Below are positions 44,601 to 52,065 of a stretch of 64,000 bases of DNA, piece after piece. Position 1 is the stretch's first letter, and every line of letters begins with the position of its first letter. Where the stretch lies: positions 1 to 64,000 of the forward strand of contig NZ_NNBP01000042.1 of NCBI RefSeq assembly GCF_002803155.1, written 5' to 3'. The notes beneath the pieces were generated by a model. The model was not told where the DNA came from and did no database searches. It saw nothing but the letters and a program-made list of their open reading frames with translations. The stretch is from Streptomyces sp. CB02959 (GTDB lineage: Bacteria; Actinomycetota; Actinomycetes; Streptomycetales; Streptomycetaceae). Both the position numbers and the translations under genes were made by a program.

Positions 44601-47024
44601 GAGGGTGTAGGCGATACGGCCCGAGGCGACGCTTCCGGCGTTGCCCAGGCCGAGGTACCCCTCGACCTGCTCGGGCGTCCTTGCCAGGCGGCGGGCGTAG
44701 TCGCTGTACATCAGCCCGACGTACACCCCGGTCGCCGAGCCGCGCAGGGTGGCGGGGACGAGACCGGCGTGCTCGAAGGTCTCCCAGGCCACTTCGAGCA
44801 GCAGCCGGTGCTGCGGGTCCATGGCCAGCGCCTCGCGGGGAGAGATGCCGAAGAAGGCGGGGTCGAAGCGGTCCGCACCGGAGAGGAAACCGCCCTCGCG
44901 CACATACGTCCGTCCGGGCCGCCCGGGGTCGGGGTCGTACAGCGCCCGGGTGTCCCAGCCCCGGTCGGTGGGGAAGGGGCCGATGGCGTCCCTCCCGTCG
45001 GCCACCAGCCGCCACAGTTCCTCGGGAGACGTCACCTCCCCGGGATAGCGGCACGCCATCCCCACGATCACCACCGGATCGTCGTCCGTCCGGGCCGCGC
45101 CGCGGTGCACGGGCCCGGCGTCGGCCGGCCCGGCGGCGTCGCGTTCCGCGAGGTGGGCGGCGAGCGCGGCGGCCGTGGGAAAGTCGAAGGCGACGGCCTC
45201 GGAGAGCGGCAGGCCGGTCACCGCCGACAGCCGCTCCCGCAGCACCGTCGCCGTCAGGGAGTCCATCCCCAGGTCCCGCAGCGCCGTACTCGGCTCCACC
45301 GCCGCGGGCGCACAGCCCAGCACGGCCGCCACCTGGCTGCGCACCAGGGCCAGCAGGTCCTGCGGCGGCATCCCGGCGGCCTCCTCGCCCAGCGGCCGCG
45401 CGGGCAGGCCGGCCAGTTCGCGCCGCAGGACCTTCCCGGAGGCGGTACGGGGAAGGTCCGCCACCTCGAACAGCTCGACCGGCACCTTGACGCCGGACAG
45501 TTCCGCACGGCAGGCGGCGAGGACGCGTCCCCTGTCCAGTTCGCCGTCACCGGGCGCGGCGACCAGGTAGCCGACCGGCACCTCCCCGAACAGGGGGTGC
45601 GGGCGTCCGGCCACGGCGGCGTCCGCCACCCCCGGGAGCCGCCGCAGCACCGCCTCCACTTCCGAGGGATGCACGTTCACCCCGCCGCGGATGATCAGGT
45701 CACTTGCCCGGCCGGTGACCGCCAGTTCACCGCGGGCATCGATCCTGACCAGGTCGCCCGTGCGGAACCAGCCGTCGCGCAGCACTTCGGCGGTGGCTTC
45801 CGGCCTGCCGTGGTAGCCGGCCATGACGCCGGGCCCGCTGACCCACAGCTCGCCCTCGCCCGTGTCCCGGCCGTCGATGCCCCCGCCGACCCGGACCCGG
45901 GTGCCGGGCAGCACCCGGCCGCACGCCCCGGAGCCCGTCGCCTCGCCCGGCGCCACCATGGTGACCGGGCCGGCCTCCGTGCTGCCGTAGTGCTCCAGAT
46001 AGGGGACCTGGCAGACCGCCTCGAAGGACTCGCGGAACCCGGGCCCGGCCGCGGCCCCGGCGCTGACGCAGCCCCGCAGCGCCGGGGCGCCGAGACCGCC
46101 CTTGCCGCCTGCCTCGCCCCGGACCGCGTCGAGCAGCGCCGCATACGTGGTCGGGACGCCGCCGAGCAAGGTGAACGAGGCGTCCCCGCGGTGCAGTTCG
46201 CCGAGCACACCGGCCACCGAGAAGCGGGGGAGCAGCACCGCGCTCGCCCCCACCGCGGTCACCCCGAGGAAGCACACCACCTGGCTCATCGCGTGATGGA
46301 GCGGCAACGGCCACAGCACACGGTCCCGTTCGGACAGGTCCAGGACACCGACGAGGCCCATCGCGACCGGCGAGAGGCGGTTGCGCTGGGTGGACAGGAC
46401 GCCCTTGGGGGTGCCGGAGGAGCCCGAGGTGTAGAGCAGCCAGGCCACTTCGTCCAGTGCCAGATCGTCCCGGGCCGGCATCGGCGGCTTCGTCCCCGCC
46501 AACTCCTCGTACCGCAGCACCCCGCCCGCGCCGGTCCCGTCCGCCGGTTCCTCGACGTCCGCACACGAAGGCGAACCCCCCTCCCCGGCCTCGTCCCCGG
46601 CCTCGTCTTCGTCGCCGCCTTCGGCCATCACCACGGTCAGCCCGGGCCGCGACGACAGTGTCGGCCGCCGCGTCAGGCAGGCGCGGTCGGTGAGGAGCAT
46701 CCGTGCCCCGCTGTCGTCCAGCAGATGGGTCAGCTCCTGCTGCGAGCTCCCGGGGTCCAGCGGCACGCCCACGCAGCTCGCCCGGGTGACGGCGAGCAGG
46801 CTCTCGACCGCCTCGACGCGGTTGCCGAGCAGGACGGCCACCCGGTCACCGCGCGCCAGGCCGAGTCCGGCCAGGTGACCGGCCAGCCGTGCGGTCCTGC
46901 GTGCCAGCTCCCGGTAGGTCACCTGCCTGAGCCGGTCCTGGAAGCAGACCTTGTCCCCGAGGCGGCGGGCGTGGTCCCCGAGCAGTTCCGGCAGCGGTTT
47001 GACGATGTCGGTGTGCATACCCAC
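38619..47024 (-). CDS. Single-module type I PKS: AL-ACP-KS-AT-DH-KR-ACP-TE
   Basis: This 2801-residue synthase begins with an adenylating acyl ligase (about 10-535; LLYTSGSSGTPKG, GYHGRPEAT, PRTASGK), then ACP1 (DLGMDSLTA, about 588), KS (about 646-1070; VDTACSSSL, EAHGTGT, SNIGHT), AT (about 1195-1500; GHSVGE and HAFH, malonyl-type), DH (about 1585-1860; HVVAGEILLP and HPALLDAALH), KR (about 2120-2300; GGTGSLG, LDD so B-type, NYAAAN), ACP2 (DLGLDSLAA, about 2426) and TE (GRSAGG about 2660, GDHF). No ER is present. A free acid is activated, extended at least once and released as a 2-enoic acid. GTG at 47024 lies seven bases after AAGGAGG; an ATG at 47018 is an alternative. Confidence 0.93.
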   Translation of the reverse strand: MGMHTDIVKPLPELLGDHARRLGDKVCFQDRLRQVTYRELARRTARLAGHLAGLGLARGDRVAVLLGNRVEAVESLLAVTRASCVGVPLDPGSSQQELTHLLDDSGARMLLTDRACLTRRPTLSSRPGLTVVMAEGGDEDEAGDEAGEGGSPSCADVEEPADGTGAGGVLRYEELAGTKPPMPARDDLALDEVAWLLYTSGSSGTPKGVLSTQRNRLSPVAMGLVGVLDLSERDRVLWPLPLHHAMSQVVCFLGVTAVGASAVLLPRFSVAGVLGELHRGDASFTLLGGVPTTYAALLDAVRGEAGGKGGLGAPALRGCVSAGAAAGPGFRESFEAVCQVPYLEHYGSTEAGPVTMVAPGEATGSGACGRVLPGTRVRVGGGIDGRDTGEGELWVSGPGVMAGYHGRPEATAEVLRDGWFRTGDLVRIDARGELAVTGRASDLIIRGGVNVHPSEVEAVLRRLPGVADAAVAGRPHPLFGEVPVGYLVAAPGDGELDRGRVLAACRAELSGVKVPVELFEVADLPRTASGKVLRRELAGLPARPLGEEAAGMPPQDLLALVRSQVAAVLGCAPAAVEPSTALRDLGMDSLTATVLRERLSAVTGLPLSEAVAFDFPTAAALAAHLAERDAAGPADAGPVHRGAARTDDDPVVIVGMACRYPGEVTSPEELWRLVADGRDAIGPFPTDRGWDTRALYDPDPGRPGRTYVREGGFLSGADRFDPAFFGISPREALAMDPQHRLLLEVAWETFEHAGLVPATLRGSATGVYVGLMYSDYARRLARTPEQVEGYLGLGNAGSVASGRIAYTLGLEGPALTVDTACSSSLVALHLAAQALRRGECAFALAGGATVMSGPSSFVEFSRQRALAPDGRCKAFGASADGTGWAEGAGMLLLSRLSQARRAGLPVLAVVRGSAVNQDGASNGLTAPHGPAQQRVIRQALADAGLDPGDIDAVEAHGTGTRLGDVIEAEAFFATYGRQARQRPLRLGSVKSNIGHTQAAAGVAGVIKMVQAMRHGVLPRTLHADQPTPRVDWSPGRIALLTRAVAWPATERRRRVGVSSFGISGTNAHVVLEEPPGDGEFAPAAVADGGAASGRVGPGAAREDAPRTGRAAVAFSVSARSAPGLRAQARRLYEQVVAAPEVPVVDLGYSLATTRAAFEHRAVVVARDRAELLGALRAVAEGDDGRPAVHTGTSRHHGPPALLFAGQGSQRAGMGGGLYASRDVHPAFARSLEECAALLDPLLPVPLRDVMFAGPGTKTGALLRTTRFAQPALFALETALFRQLESWGVRPGAVAGHSVGEVTAAHVAGVLSLADACTLVAARGRLMDALPAGGAMAAVAAGVDEVAAHLAGTGCAVEIAAVNGPASVVVSGDEAAVREVAAYFRGRGRSVTPLRVGHAFHSARMEPVLADFADVVRRLSFAAPRLPLVTAVAGRAATDEELCTPEFWVDHVRRPVRFADSVAHLGERGAAHYVELGPDGVLTALVRDCLAASGPDAGGPDAGEAGGGERGPSPLVLPTLRGTRPEPDALLDTLAALHAHGVPVDWRAVFAGRGGRRVALPTYAFQRRRYWLETTPERPPVSPAAGPVHPFLGSCTRTADDDGVLLSGVLSVPDQPWLADHVVAGEILLPATAFVDMALYAGGLASADVLDELVLTAPLPLPPEGAVTVQVKVAGADEAGRRAVFFHSRPHTAAGAEPWLRNAVGTLSPERPPADGEAASGAGGVPRPHAPWPPKAAVALPGDGPGSGPYEQLAADGLRYGPAFRGMRAAWRHGEALYADVALPEAARAPRPEADGPEFVLHPALLDAALHALALDGLVTNGSGAAGGLSLPFAFSGVRVHTSGVRRLRVRVAPGPDGHTGVELTDEAGTPVATVRSLTLRPLPRTGSTAADAAAGPLQGAGAGALHRTDWVPPAEPPAPVAMPRWGVLGMAGTPLVDALAPPGSGVPVYRDVAACDASAAVVVAPCPPPDATGGVPDRAAGLLRAADRALRLVQQWLAEPRLARSRLVLVTCGAVAWDGDGFPADGAAGRGGEGRSDEFASVPPHAPVWGLVRSALREHPGRFALIDVDEHPDSCGALPALLAAWVPEAALRRGTAYVPKLVPLAQAAPKPRRRRPLDPQGTVLVTGGTGSLGMLVARHLVAVHGVRHLLLAGRRGPDAPGAGELVAELRAAGAQVTVRACDVADRTALAALLGAVPAAHPLTGVVHTAGVLDDSVVTALTTDRLGRVLRPKADAALALHELTRGHDLAVFALFSSVAGAFGSAGQANYAAANCVLDALARHRGRLGLPGTSIVWGPWRQDDGMMAHLGDADRQRMARSGFGPLGPEEGLALFDAAVAGDEPVVVAARLAPAALRGGEPAAGRLRTRAADAGVRGGDGLGRAWAAASPGERGGVLLATVRSLAARVLGHAEEAGEVDQDALLADLGLDSLAAVELRNELAAWTGLALPSTLLFDFPTPRALATELTRRYAAEAPAVGAASDGPARSEAVGPAGFPGRPADAAAGSGPQAGREAGAVPDAGVRAADAPRAEDAPDSLGALFRAACARGRSWDGMVLLTVAARLRPVFEGAGAPGATCEPVMLAAGGSGAHVVCSPALSAVSGPQEYARLGAGLRGLRPVSAVRHPGFGSREALPATLDALVTAQALAVRAAAAEGPLVLLGRSAGGWVAHAVAERLESEGAGPAAVVLVDTYPPGHGDRGGALSAMSSDMLRRAAEFASASPDRLTAMAGYFALFGDWKPAPLSCPTLYVRARDLLPGAEPAPDWGLPHAEVTVSGDHFTMLEGHARTTALAIHRWLGAGPV

Positions 47025-47146
47025 CGCATAACCTCCTTGAGACAACCCGTCGTTGAGGACGACGGTGCGATCTCCCCGGTTGCCGGCCGACGGTGGTGCC
47101 GGGGATCCGGCCGCCCGGGCGGCGGCCGGATCGGCCCGGGCGCAGG

Positions 47147-47629
47147 TCAACCGCTGGGTGTGCCGACCTGGTCGTCTTCGAGTGCGGACCGCAGGGTCGA
47201 GAGGGCTCGCGCGACCGCCGACAGCGAGGGGGTGTCCAGGGTGCCCGCGAGCAGTTCGGCCAGGCCGGCGGTGAAAGTCCGCTCCGCCTCCTGGACGAGC
47301 CGCGCGCCGTCGTCGGTCAGGGCCAGCAGCGAGGACCGGCGGTCGGCCGGGTTCGGCCGGCGGGCGGCCCACCCCTGCTTCTCCAGGCGGTCGATGCCCT
47401 TGCTGGTCGCCCCGACGCCGATGGCGAACTCGGCGGCGAGGTCCGCCACCCGGCACCCGGGGTGGTCGCGCAGGTAGCTCAGGAACTCGTACTGCGAGGT
47501 GACGATCCCGTGCCGCTCGCGAAGACGGTCGCCGAGGGCGTTGTACAGGCGTGTCTCGCACCGGACGAGGTCGGCGAAGAGCCCGGAGAAGTCGGCTGCG
47601 GCGCGGTCTCCGCGCAATGTATATTCCAC
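47147..47629 (-). CDS. MarR-family regulator
   Basis: The 160-residue product has the winged helix of MarR proteins: SQYEFLSYLRDHPGCRVADL, a recognition helix with GVGATSKGIDRLEKQGW and the wing RPNPADRRSSLLALT. The start is uncertain. GTG at 47629 has no ribosome site but lies seven bases after a TACACT -10 box, which fits a leaderless mRNA; TTG at 47617 is the alternative. It is 122 bp upstream of, and collinear with, the PKS gene and divergent from an esterase gene, with a palindromic operator across its start. Confidence 0.85.
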   Translation of the reverse strand: MEYTLRGDRAAADFSGLFADLVRCETRLYNALGDRLRERHGIVTSQYEFLSYLRDHPGCRVADLAAEFAIGVGATSKGIDRLEKQGWAARRPNPADRRSSLLALTDDGARLVQEAERTFTAGLAELLAGTLDTPSLSAVARALSTLRSALEDDQVGTPSG

Positions 47630-47637
47630 GGAATATA
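47620..47637. promoter_or_regulatory. MarR-type palindromic operator
   Basis: TATATTCC (47620-47627) and GGAATATA (47630-47637) form a perfect inverted repeat with a two-base centre. It covers the start of the marR gene and the -10 region of both divergent promoters: TACACT on the minus strand and TATAGT (47634-47639) on the plus strand. The dimension fits a MarR dimer, so joint repression of both genes is likely. Confidence 0.75.
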
Positions 47638-47672
47638 GTGTACGGGAAGCTACTTCTGGCAGGAGTGTGCCC

Positions 47673-48614
47673 ATGAGCAGGGAACAGCGCATCCGAGTCG
47701 ACGAGATCCTGCGGCAGCCGGCCCCCGAAGGACCCCGGTCGGTGGAGGAGATCCGGGCCGGATTCAGGCAGTTGATGGCCCAGATGATCGTGCCCCACCA
47801 CAGCATCCGCACCGCACCGACGACGCTCGGCGACCGGCCCGCGCTGCGCGTCGAGCCGTCAGAGGCACCGGGCCGCGGGCCGGACGGCGGCCCCGGCACC
47901 GGGACGATCCTGTACTTCCACGGCGGCGGCTGGGTCTTCGGCTCGCCCGAGACCGCTCTCTCGCTGACCGGGAACCTCGTGGCCAGGACCGGCCTCGGGG
48001 CGTACTCACCGGACTACCGGCTCGCCCCCGAACACCCCTTCCCGGCCGCCATCGAGGACACCCTGAGCGCCTACCGCGCCCTCCTGGACCGCGGCGAGGA
48101 CCCCTCGGCCATCGTCTTCGCGGGAGACTCCGCCGGCGGCGGCCTCGCCGTCACCACCTGCCTCGCCGCCCGCGACGCGGACCTCCCCCTGCCCGCCGCC
48201 GTCCTGGCCTTCTCCCCGGGCACCGACGCGACCCGGACCGGCGAAAGCATGGACACCAAGGAAGGCATCGACCCGATCTTCACCCGCGCCGCCCTCGAAC
48301 ACACCGGAGCCATGTACCTCGCCGGAGCCGACCCGCACCAGCCCCTGCTCAGCCCGGCCGTCCACGCCGACCTGACCGGCCTTCCCCCGATGCTGATCCA
48401 AGTCGGCGCCAACGAGGTGCTGCTGGACGACTCCACCCGCCTGGCCGCGCGGGCACGCGCGGCGGGCGTGGACGTCATCCTCGACGTCACCGCAGACGTC
48501 CCGCACGTGTTCCAGTCGTTCGCCGGCGTCCTCGACGAGGCCGACGAGGCATTGGACCGCGCCGCCCTCTTCCTGCGCCAGCGCATCCACGCCGCAGCCA
48601 CCGCACGGACGTAG
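47673..48614 (+). CDS. HSL-family alpha/beta hydrolase
   Basis: This 313-residue esterase shows LYFHGGGWVFG, the nucleophile elbow FAGDSAGGG, the acid/structural YRLAPEHPFPA, and the C-terminal DVPHVFQSF histidine. AGGAG precedes the ATG, which overlaps an upstream antisense ATG not used by marR. It is divergent from marR and shares its operator, so it may be induced with the PKS by a small phenolic or acyl ligand. Its link to the polyketide, for example ester hydrolysis, is inference. Confidence 0.88.
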   Translation: MSREQRIRVDEILRQPAPEGPRSVEEIRAGFRQLMAQMIVPHHSIRTAPTTLGDRPALRVEPSEAPGRGPDGGPGTGTILYFHGGGWVFGSPETALSLTGNLVARTGLGAYSPDYRLAPEHPFPAAIEDTLSAYRALLDRGEDPSAIVFAGDSAGGGLAVTTCLAARDADLPLPAAVLAFSPGTDATRTGESMDTKEGIDPIFTRAALEHTGAMYLAGADPHQPLLSPAVHADLTGLPPMLIQVGANEVLLDDSTRLAARARAAGVDVILDVTADVPHVFQSFAGVLDEADEALDRAALFLRQRIHAAATART

Positions 48615-49270
48615 GAACGCCCCGCCCAACCGCCGTTCGGCCGGCGCGCCCGCAGACCGTCACACCCGGGCATGCCGGCCCCGGCCGGGCGCAACCGGTC
48701 GACCACCCCGGTCGACCAGGCACCTACAGCCCCACCGACCCGCCCGAGGCCCGCCCGATCAGCGCTCCGTGTGCACGGCCGAGGCCGCGGCGGCCCGCGT
48801 GCGGCCCCGGGCGGCGCCCCGTCCGGGGCCGACAGGCACCGACCCCGCTCGGGCGTCCAGCCCGGGAGCAACCACCGATCCCGCACACGGCAGGCACCCA
48901 TGACCCCCTGAGCCCTCATCCGATAAACCAGCCAAGGGCCGTTCCGTTTTCGTATGCGGCACCAATAGTGCGCGCCACCGGGGCACTGCTTCAATCGGCT
49001 CCGCCCTCAACCGCCCCCCTGAGCACAGAGGATCTGGCATGGATCTGCGCACATGGCCGCGTCCGGCAGCGGCCGTCGTGGTGATCCCCCCACAGCCCGG
49101 CGACCCCCGCGGCGGCAGCCCGCGCCGCGGCACCCCCACGTCCCCGGCTCCCCGGCTCCCCGGCACCCCACCGGCCACCGCGCCGGCGCACCCGGCCGAC
49201 TGAGCCGACGTCAGCAGCACCAGGCCGCACAACGCAAGGCCCGCCGAGCAGGAACGCAAGGCCCCCCGCG
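48615..49270. other. Gene-free stretch
   Basis: I see no supported gene in these 656 bases. Short open frames on both strands are proline/arginine-rich shadows. A minus-strand frame beginning at a TTG near 49259 has a hydrophobic signal-like start but no credible continuation. An AT-richer section at 48910-48975 may be an old promoter. Confidence 0.5.
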
Positions 49271-49324
49271 CAAAGTAACGACCGGCGCGGTCCCCGCGGT
49301 GGTGGGCGCGTTCAGGCCGAAGTC

Positions 49325-49846
49325 GTGTGCGGCGTCGTTGAAGTAGCCGCCACGGACCAGGAGACCAACCCCGACTCCTGGACCGCCGTCGGAGGAATCG
49401 GCGGCGGACGCGACAGCGGCAACACGACCTACGCCTACGCGATCTGCAGCGGAGACGACGTCAACGTCCGAGGCATCACCACAACAGTCCGCTTCCGCGA
49501 GCTGAGCGGCCCGACCACGGCAGGCACGAGCCAGCGGGCAACAGCCGGCTGCGCCGACGGGGCCGGGGAAGGCGACGGCGCGAGGCAGCATCAGGTGCTG
49601 GTCGGCGGCGGCGCCGCCGCCAGCGGAGGCAATGTGACCACCACCGACTTCACCAAGGCAGGGTCGGGTGGAACCCACCTCATCGGAAGCTTCCCCAGCG
49701 ACTCCGACGGCAGCCCGGTCGGTGACGGGACCAGCACGGCCGCACATTGGACAGCCGACATCCACGTCGGGGGATCACCTTCGCCCGACACCTACTCCGA
49801 CGTCTGGGCGCTCTGCCTGAACCTCGATCACGGGCACGAAGAATGA
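49325..49846 (+). pseudogene. Remnant of a secreted protein, signal peptide missing
   Basis: The frame reads VCGVVEVAATDQETNPDSWT, later GGGAAASGGNVTTTDF and GGTHLIGSFPSDS, ending at a normal stop after WALCLNLDHG. This resembles a family of secreted Streptomyces proteins of unknown function with repeated glycine-rich, cysteine-containing strands. The frame is open upstream to about 49271 but offers no start with a ribosome site and no signal sequence, so the 5' part seems lost. Family assignment is by pattern only. Confidence 0.45.
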
Positions 49847-50024
49847 TCGGTGCGCAGATCGGCGATCACGACGCAAAGGAGCCCAGCCCCCAGGCCGGAT
49901 CCTGGGCCGATCGAACTCCTCCCAGTCATCCGACGCCGACACCGACGCTGAACACCCCGGGCAGCCCGGAAAACCACCCGCAACGGCAACGAACCGGACT
50001 CCGCCGCCCCCGCCCTGCCCCTGC

Positions 50025-50065
50025 GATCGCCATCGCCATCGCCATCGCCATCGCCATCGCATCGC
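50025..50065. repeat. Hexanucleotide microsatellite (CATCGC)n
   Basis: Five perfect CATCGC units occupy 50031-50060, flanked by GATCGC and ATCGC, giving almost seven units. It lies in a non-coding stretch and would be prone to slippage. Confidence 0.9.
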
Positions 50066-50210
50066 GGACAACGGCGCCAGCAGGGCCTCCTGGATGACTC
50101 GTCGGGTAGACACCCTTCGAGCCGCCACGAGGCACTGTTCCTACGAAAGTAGGGGATGTTGACCGCCAACTGGCCGAGGTGGCAAGGGTGTTGCGTACCT
50201 ATGCTGGCCT

Positions 50211-50439
50211 GGTGAACAAGGTGGCGGGGCGGGGCTGGCCGTGGTGGGCCGAGGCACTGATGATCTGCGTCGTCGGCGCGGGAACGGTGCAACAGGCGTA
50301 TGCGGGTGCGGGTGCCACACTGCTCAGCCCCCGCGTCGCTCAACGGCCGTCTGGAGTGCGGACCTACGGGGTCGGGGGGGGCTGGCGGGTGGCGGCCACC
50401 ATCCCGCTCGATGACCAGCACGGCAAGGGGGCGGCGTGA
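50211..50439 (+). pseudogene. Internally deleted sensor histidine kinase
   Basis: The frame starts like a kinase membrane segment (NKVAGRGWPWWAEALMICVV) and ends with GGGWRVAATIPL, the C-terminal pattern of NarL-system histidine kinases. Everything between, including the dimerisation histidine and ATP motifs, is gone in only 76 codons. The stop overlaps the GTG of a response-regulator start, preserving the original operon order. This arrangement supports a decayed two-component system. Confidence 0.45.
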
Positions 50440-50500
50440 TCCACACGATGATCGTCGACGACGACGGACAGGAAAGCAGGTCCACCACCCGCTCACCGGG
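50436..50500 (+). pseudogene. N-terminal stub of a response regulator
   Basis: GTG at 50436 overlaps the kinase-remnant stop and starts VIHTMIVDDDGQES, the first beta strand and acidic pocket of a receiver domain. After about ten residues the sequence no longer resembles a receiver, so only the 5' end survives. Confidence 0.45.
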
Positions 50501-50624
50501 CCACCGGGGATTCCCTGAAGCGCGTCACGGGCCGAACGCCCCTCAGCCTTGAACGACCCAGTCGGCCTGCGGGGAAGACGGAGCTCTGTCGAAACTCGGC
50601 CGGGCGGGTCTACGGTGTCATATC

Positions 50625-50745
50625 GTGACGGTTCTGATCATCGGTGGTAGCGGCTTCCTGGGCGCCGAGCTGGTCCGGCAGGCAGTAGCGGCCGGGCGAC
50701 CGACCGTCGCGACATACGCGACCAGACCGGGTAACACGGCCCGAG
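50625..50745 (+). pseudogene. N-terminal fragment of an NAD-dependent epimerase/reductase
   Basis: The frame begins VTVLIIGGSGFLGAELVRQA, the first Rossmann unit of an RmlD-like sugar-nucleotide reductase or epimerase, and continues for about 40 residues (ATYATRPGN) before losing resemblance. No catalytic motifs follow. An opposite-strand open frame (50610-50930) overlaps its end; I do not recognise it. Confidence 0.5.
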
Positions 50746-50935
50746 TCTCCGCGGCGCCCGCAGGTTCCTCGCGGCAACAGAGTGACCCCGGCCTCGGCAA
50801 TCCTGTCCTTGATGGTCCAGGCCGGGATGGAGGAGCCCTTGTGACCGGGTATTCCCCTGGCCCGACGACGCTCCCCCTCGGGCACCCCCGGCACACCGAC
50901 CTGGAGGCGCCACACGGCCGCGACCTGCACCGGGT

Positions 50936-52030
50936 CTACTCCGAGGGTTCGCGCAGGCGCACGGCGAGGGCGGCGATGTCGTCGTCGAGGCGTCCTTTGC
51001 TGTACCGGAGCAGGTCGTGGTGCAGAGTCGTGAGCAGTTCGTGGGGCGGCGTCGGGGGCTGTCGGCGCATCCAGGACGCCAGCGGGAAGAACTCGCCGTC
51101 GCGGGCGCGGGCCTCGGTGACCCCGTCGGTGTAGAGAAGCAGCAGGTCGCCGGGGGAGAAGTCGAAGGTGTCGATGGTGTAGTGATCGCCGATCAGCTCC
51201 GCGAGGTTGAGCAGCGGCGAGGGGGCGGTCGGTTCCAGGGTGCGGACTCCCCCGTGGTTCAGGAGCAGTGGCGTGGGGTGTCCGCAGTTGAGGATCTCGA
51301 TATGCCTGCCCCCGTGCGGCATCTCGGCCAGAAGGGCGGTGGCGAAACGCTCCACCGGCCCCTCGTGGGGGAAGGCGGCGTTGTAGCGGCTGCTGCTGGC
51401 GTCCAGCCGGCGCGCGACACTGACCATGTCGGCCTCGCTGTAGGCCGCCTCCCGGAAGGAGTTGACGATCGCCGCGGCCGCCCCCACTGCCGGCAGGCCC
51501 TTGCCCCGCACATCACCGATGAGCAACCTGACCCCGTATCGCGTGTCGACCACCTCGTAGAAGTCCCCGCCGATACGGGCCTCCGCCGCGGCCGCGAGAT
51601 ACAGCGACTCGATCTCGATGCTCCCGAAGCGGCGCGGCATCGGACTGAGCACCACCTGCTGCGCCGCATCGGCGACGAGCCGCACCTGAAAGAGGGTCCG
51701 CTCCCGCTGGAGCCGGACATGACTTCCGTACGCGGCCGCCACGGTGACCGCGATGATCCCCGCAGCCGTCCACCACGTCCCCAGGCCGGGGAACACGAGG
51801 CTGAGGCCGATCATCAAAAAGAGGCAGACCGTCCCCAGCAGCACGGTGGGCAGCACCGGCCACATCGCGGCGGCGAGGGCCGGCGCCGCGGGCAGGAGGC
51901 GGCTGAAGGCCATTTCCGGGGGAGTGGAGTATGCCAGGCCGGCGATGACCACGGTCAGCACGACCGGCGATAGCCGCACAAGCCTCCACCGGCCGTGTCG
52001 AAGGAGCCGTGGCCGCCCAGACTTGATCAC
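50936..52030 (-). CDS. Membrane-anchored SpoIIE-type PP2C phosphatase
   Basis: This 364-residue protein has three N-terminal membrane spans (about 20-100) and a cytoplasmic SpoIIE phosphatase domain with AEARIGGDFYEVV, LLIGDVRGKGLPA, LNCGHPTPLLL and the metal-site LLLYTDGVTEARARDGEFF. These enzymes dephosphorylate anti-anti-sigma factors to switch on stress sigma factors. Start GTG at 52030 with GGAAC upstream; an AT-rich region at 52030-52065 holds the promoter. No kinase or anti-sigma-antagonist gene is adjacent. Confidence 0.9.
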   Translation of the reverse strand: MIKSGRPRLLRHGRWRLVRLSPVVLTVVIAGLAYSTPPEMAFSRLLPAAPALAAAMWPVLPTVLLGTVCLFLMIGLSLVFPGLGTWWTAAGIIAVTVAAAYGSHVRLQRERTLFQVRLVADAAQQVVLSPMPRRFGSIEIESLYLAAAAEARIGGDFYEVVDTRYGVRLLIGDVRGKGLPAVGAAAAIVNSFREAAYSEADMVSVARRLDASSSRYNAAFPHEGPVERFATALLAEMPHGGRHIEILNCGHPTPLLLNHGGVRTLEPTAPSPLLNLAELIGDHYTIDTFDFSPGDLLLLYTDGVTEARARDGEFFPLASWMRRQPPTPPHELLTTLHHDLLRYSKGRLDDDIAALAVRLREPSE

Positions 52031-52065
52031 GTTCCACAGAATATCTATATAAAGAGGACAAAGCG

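Noticed and set aside
38646..47477. Open frame of 2943 codons on the plus strand opposite the PKS gene
   Set aside because: It is the antisense shadow of a GC-rich PKS gene; its translation has no domain and is dominated by Arg, Gly, Pro and His, while the minus strand shows every PKS motif in order.
48759..49259. Minus-strand frame starting with a signal-peptide-like segment
   Set aside because: After about 35 residues the translation is low-complexity with no recognisable domain; more likely chance.
50025..50065. CATCGC repeats as a possible CRISPR or iteron array
   Set aside because: Units are six bases, contiguous and without spacers; this is a simple microsatellite.
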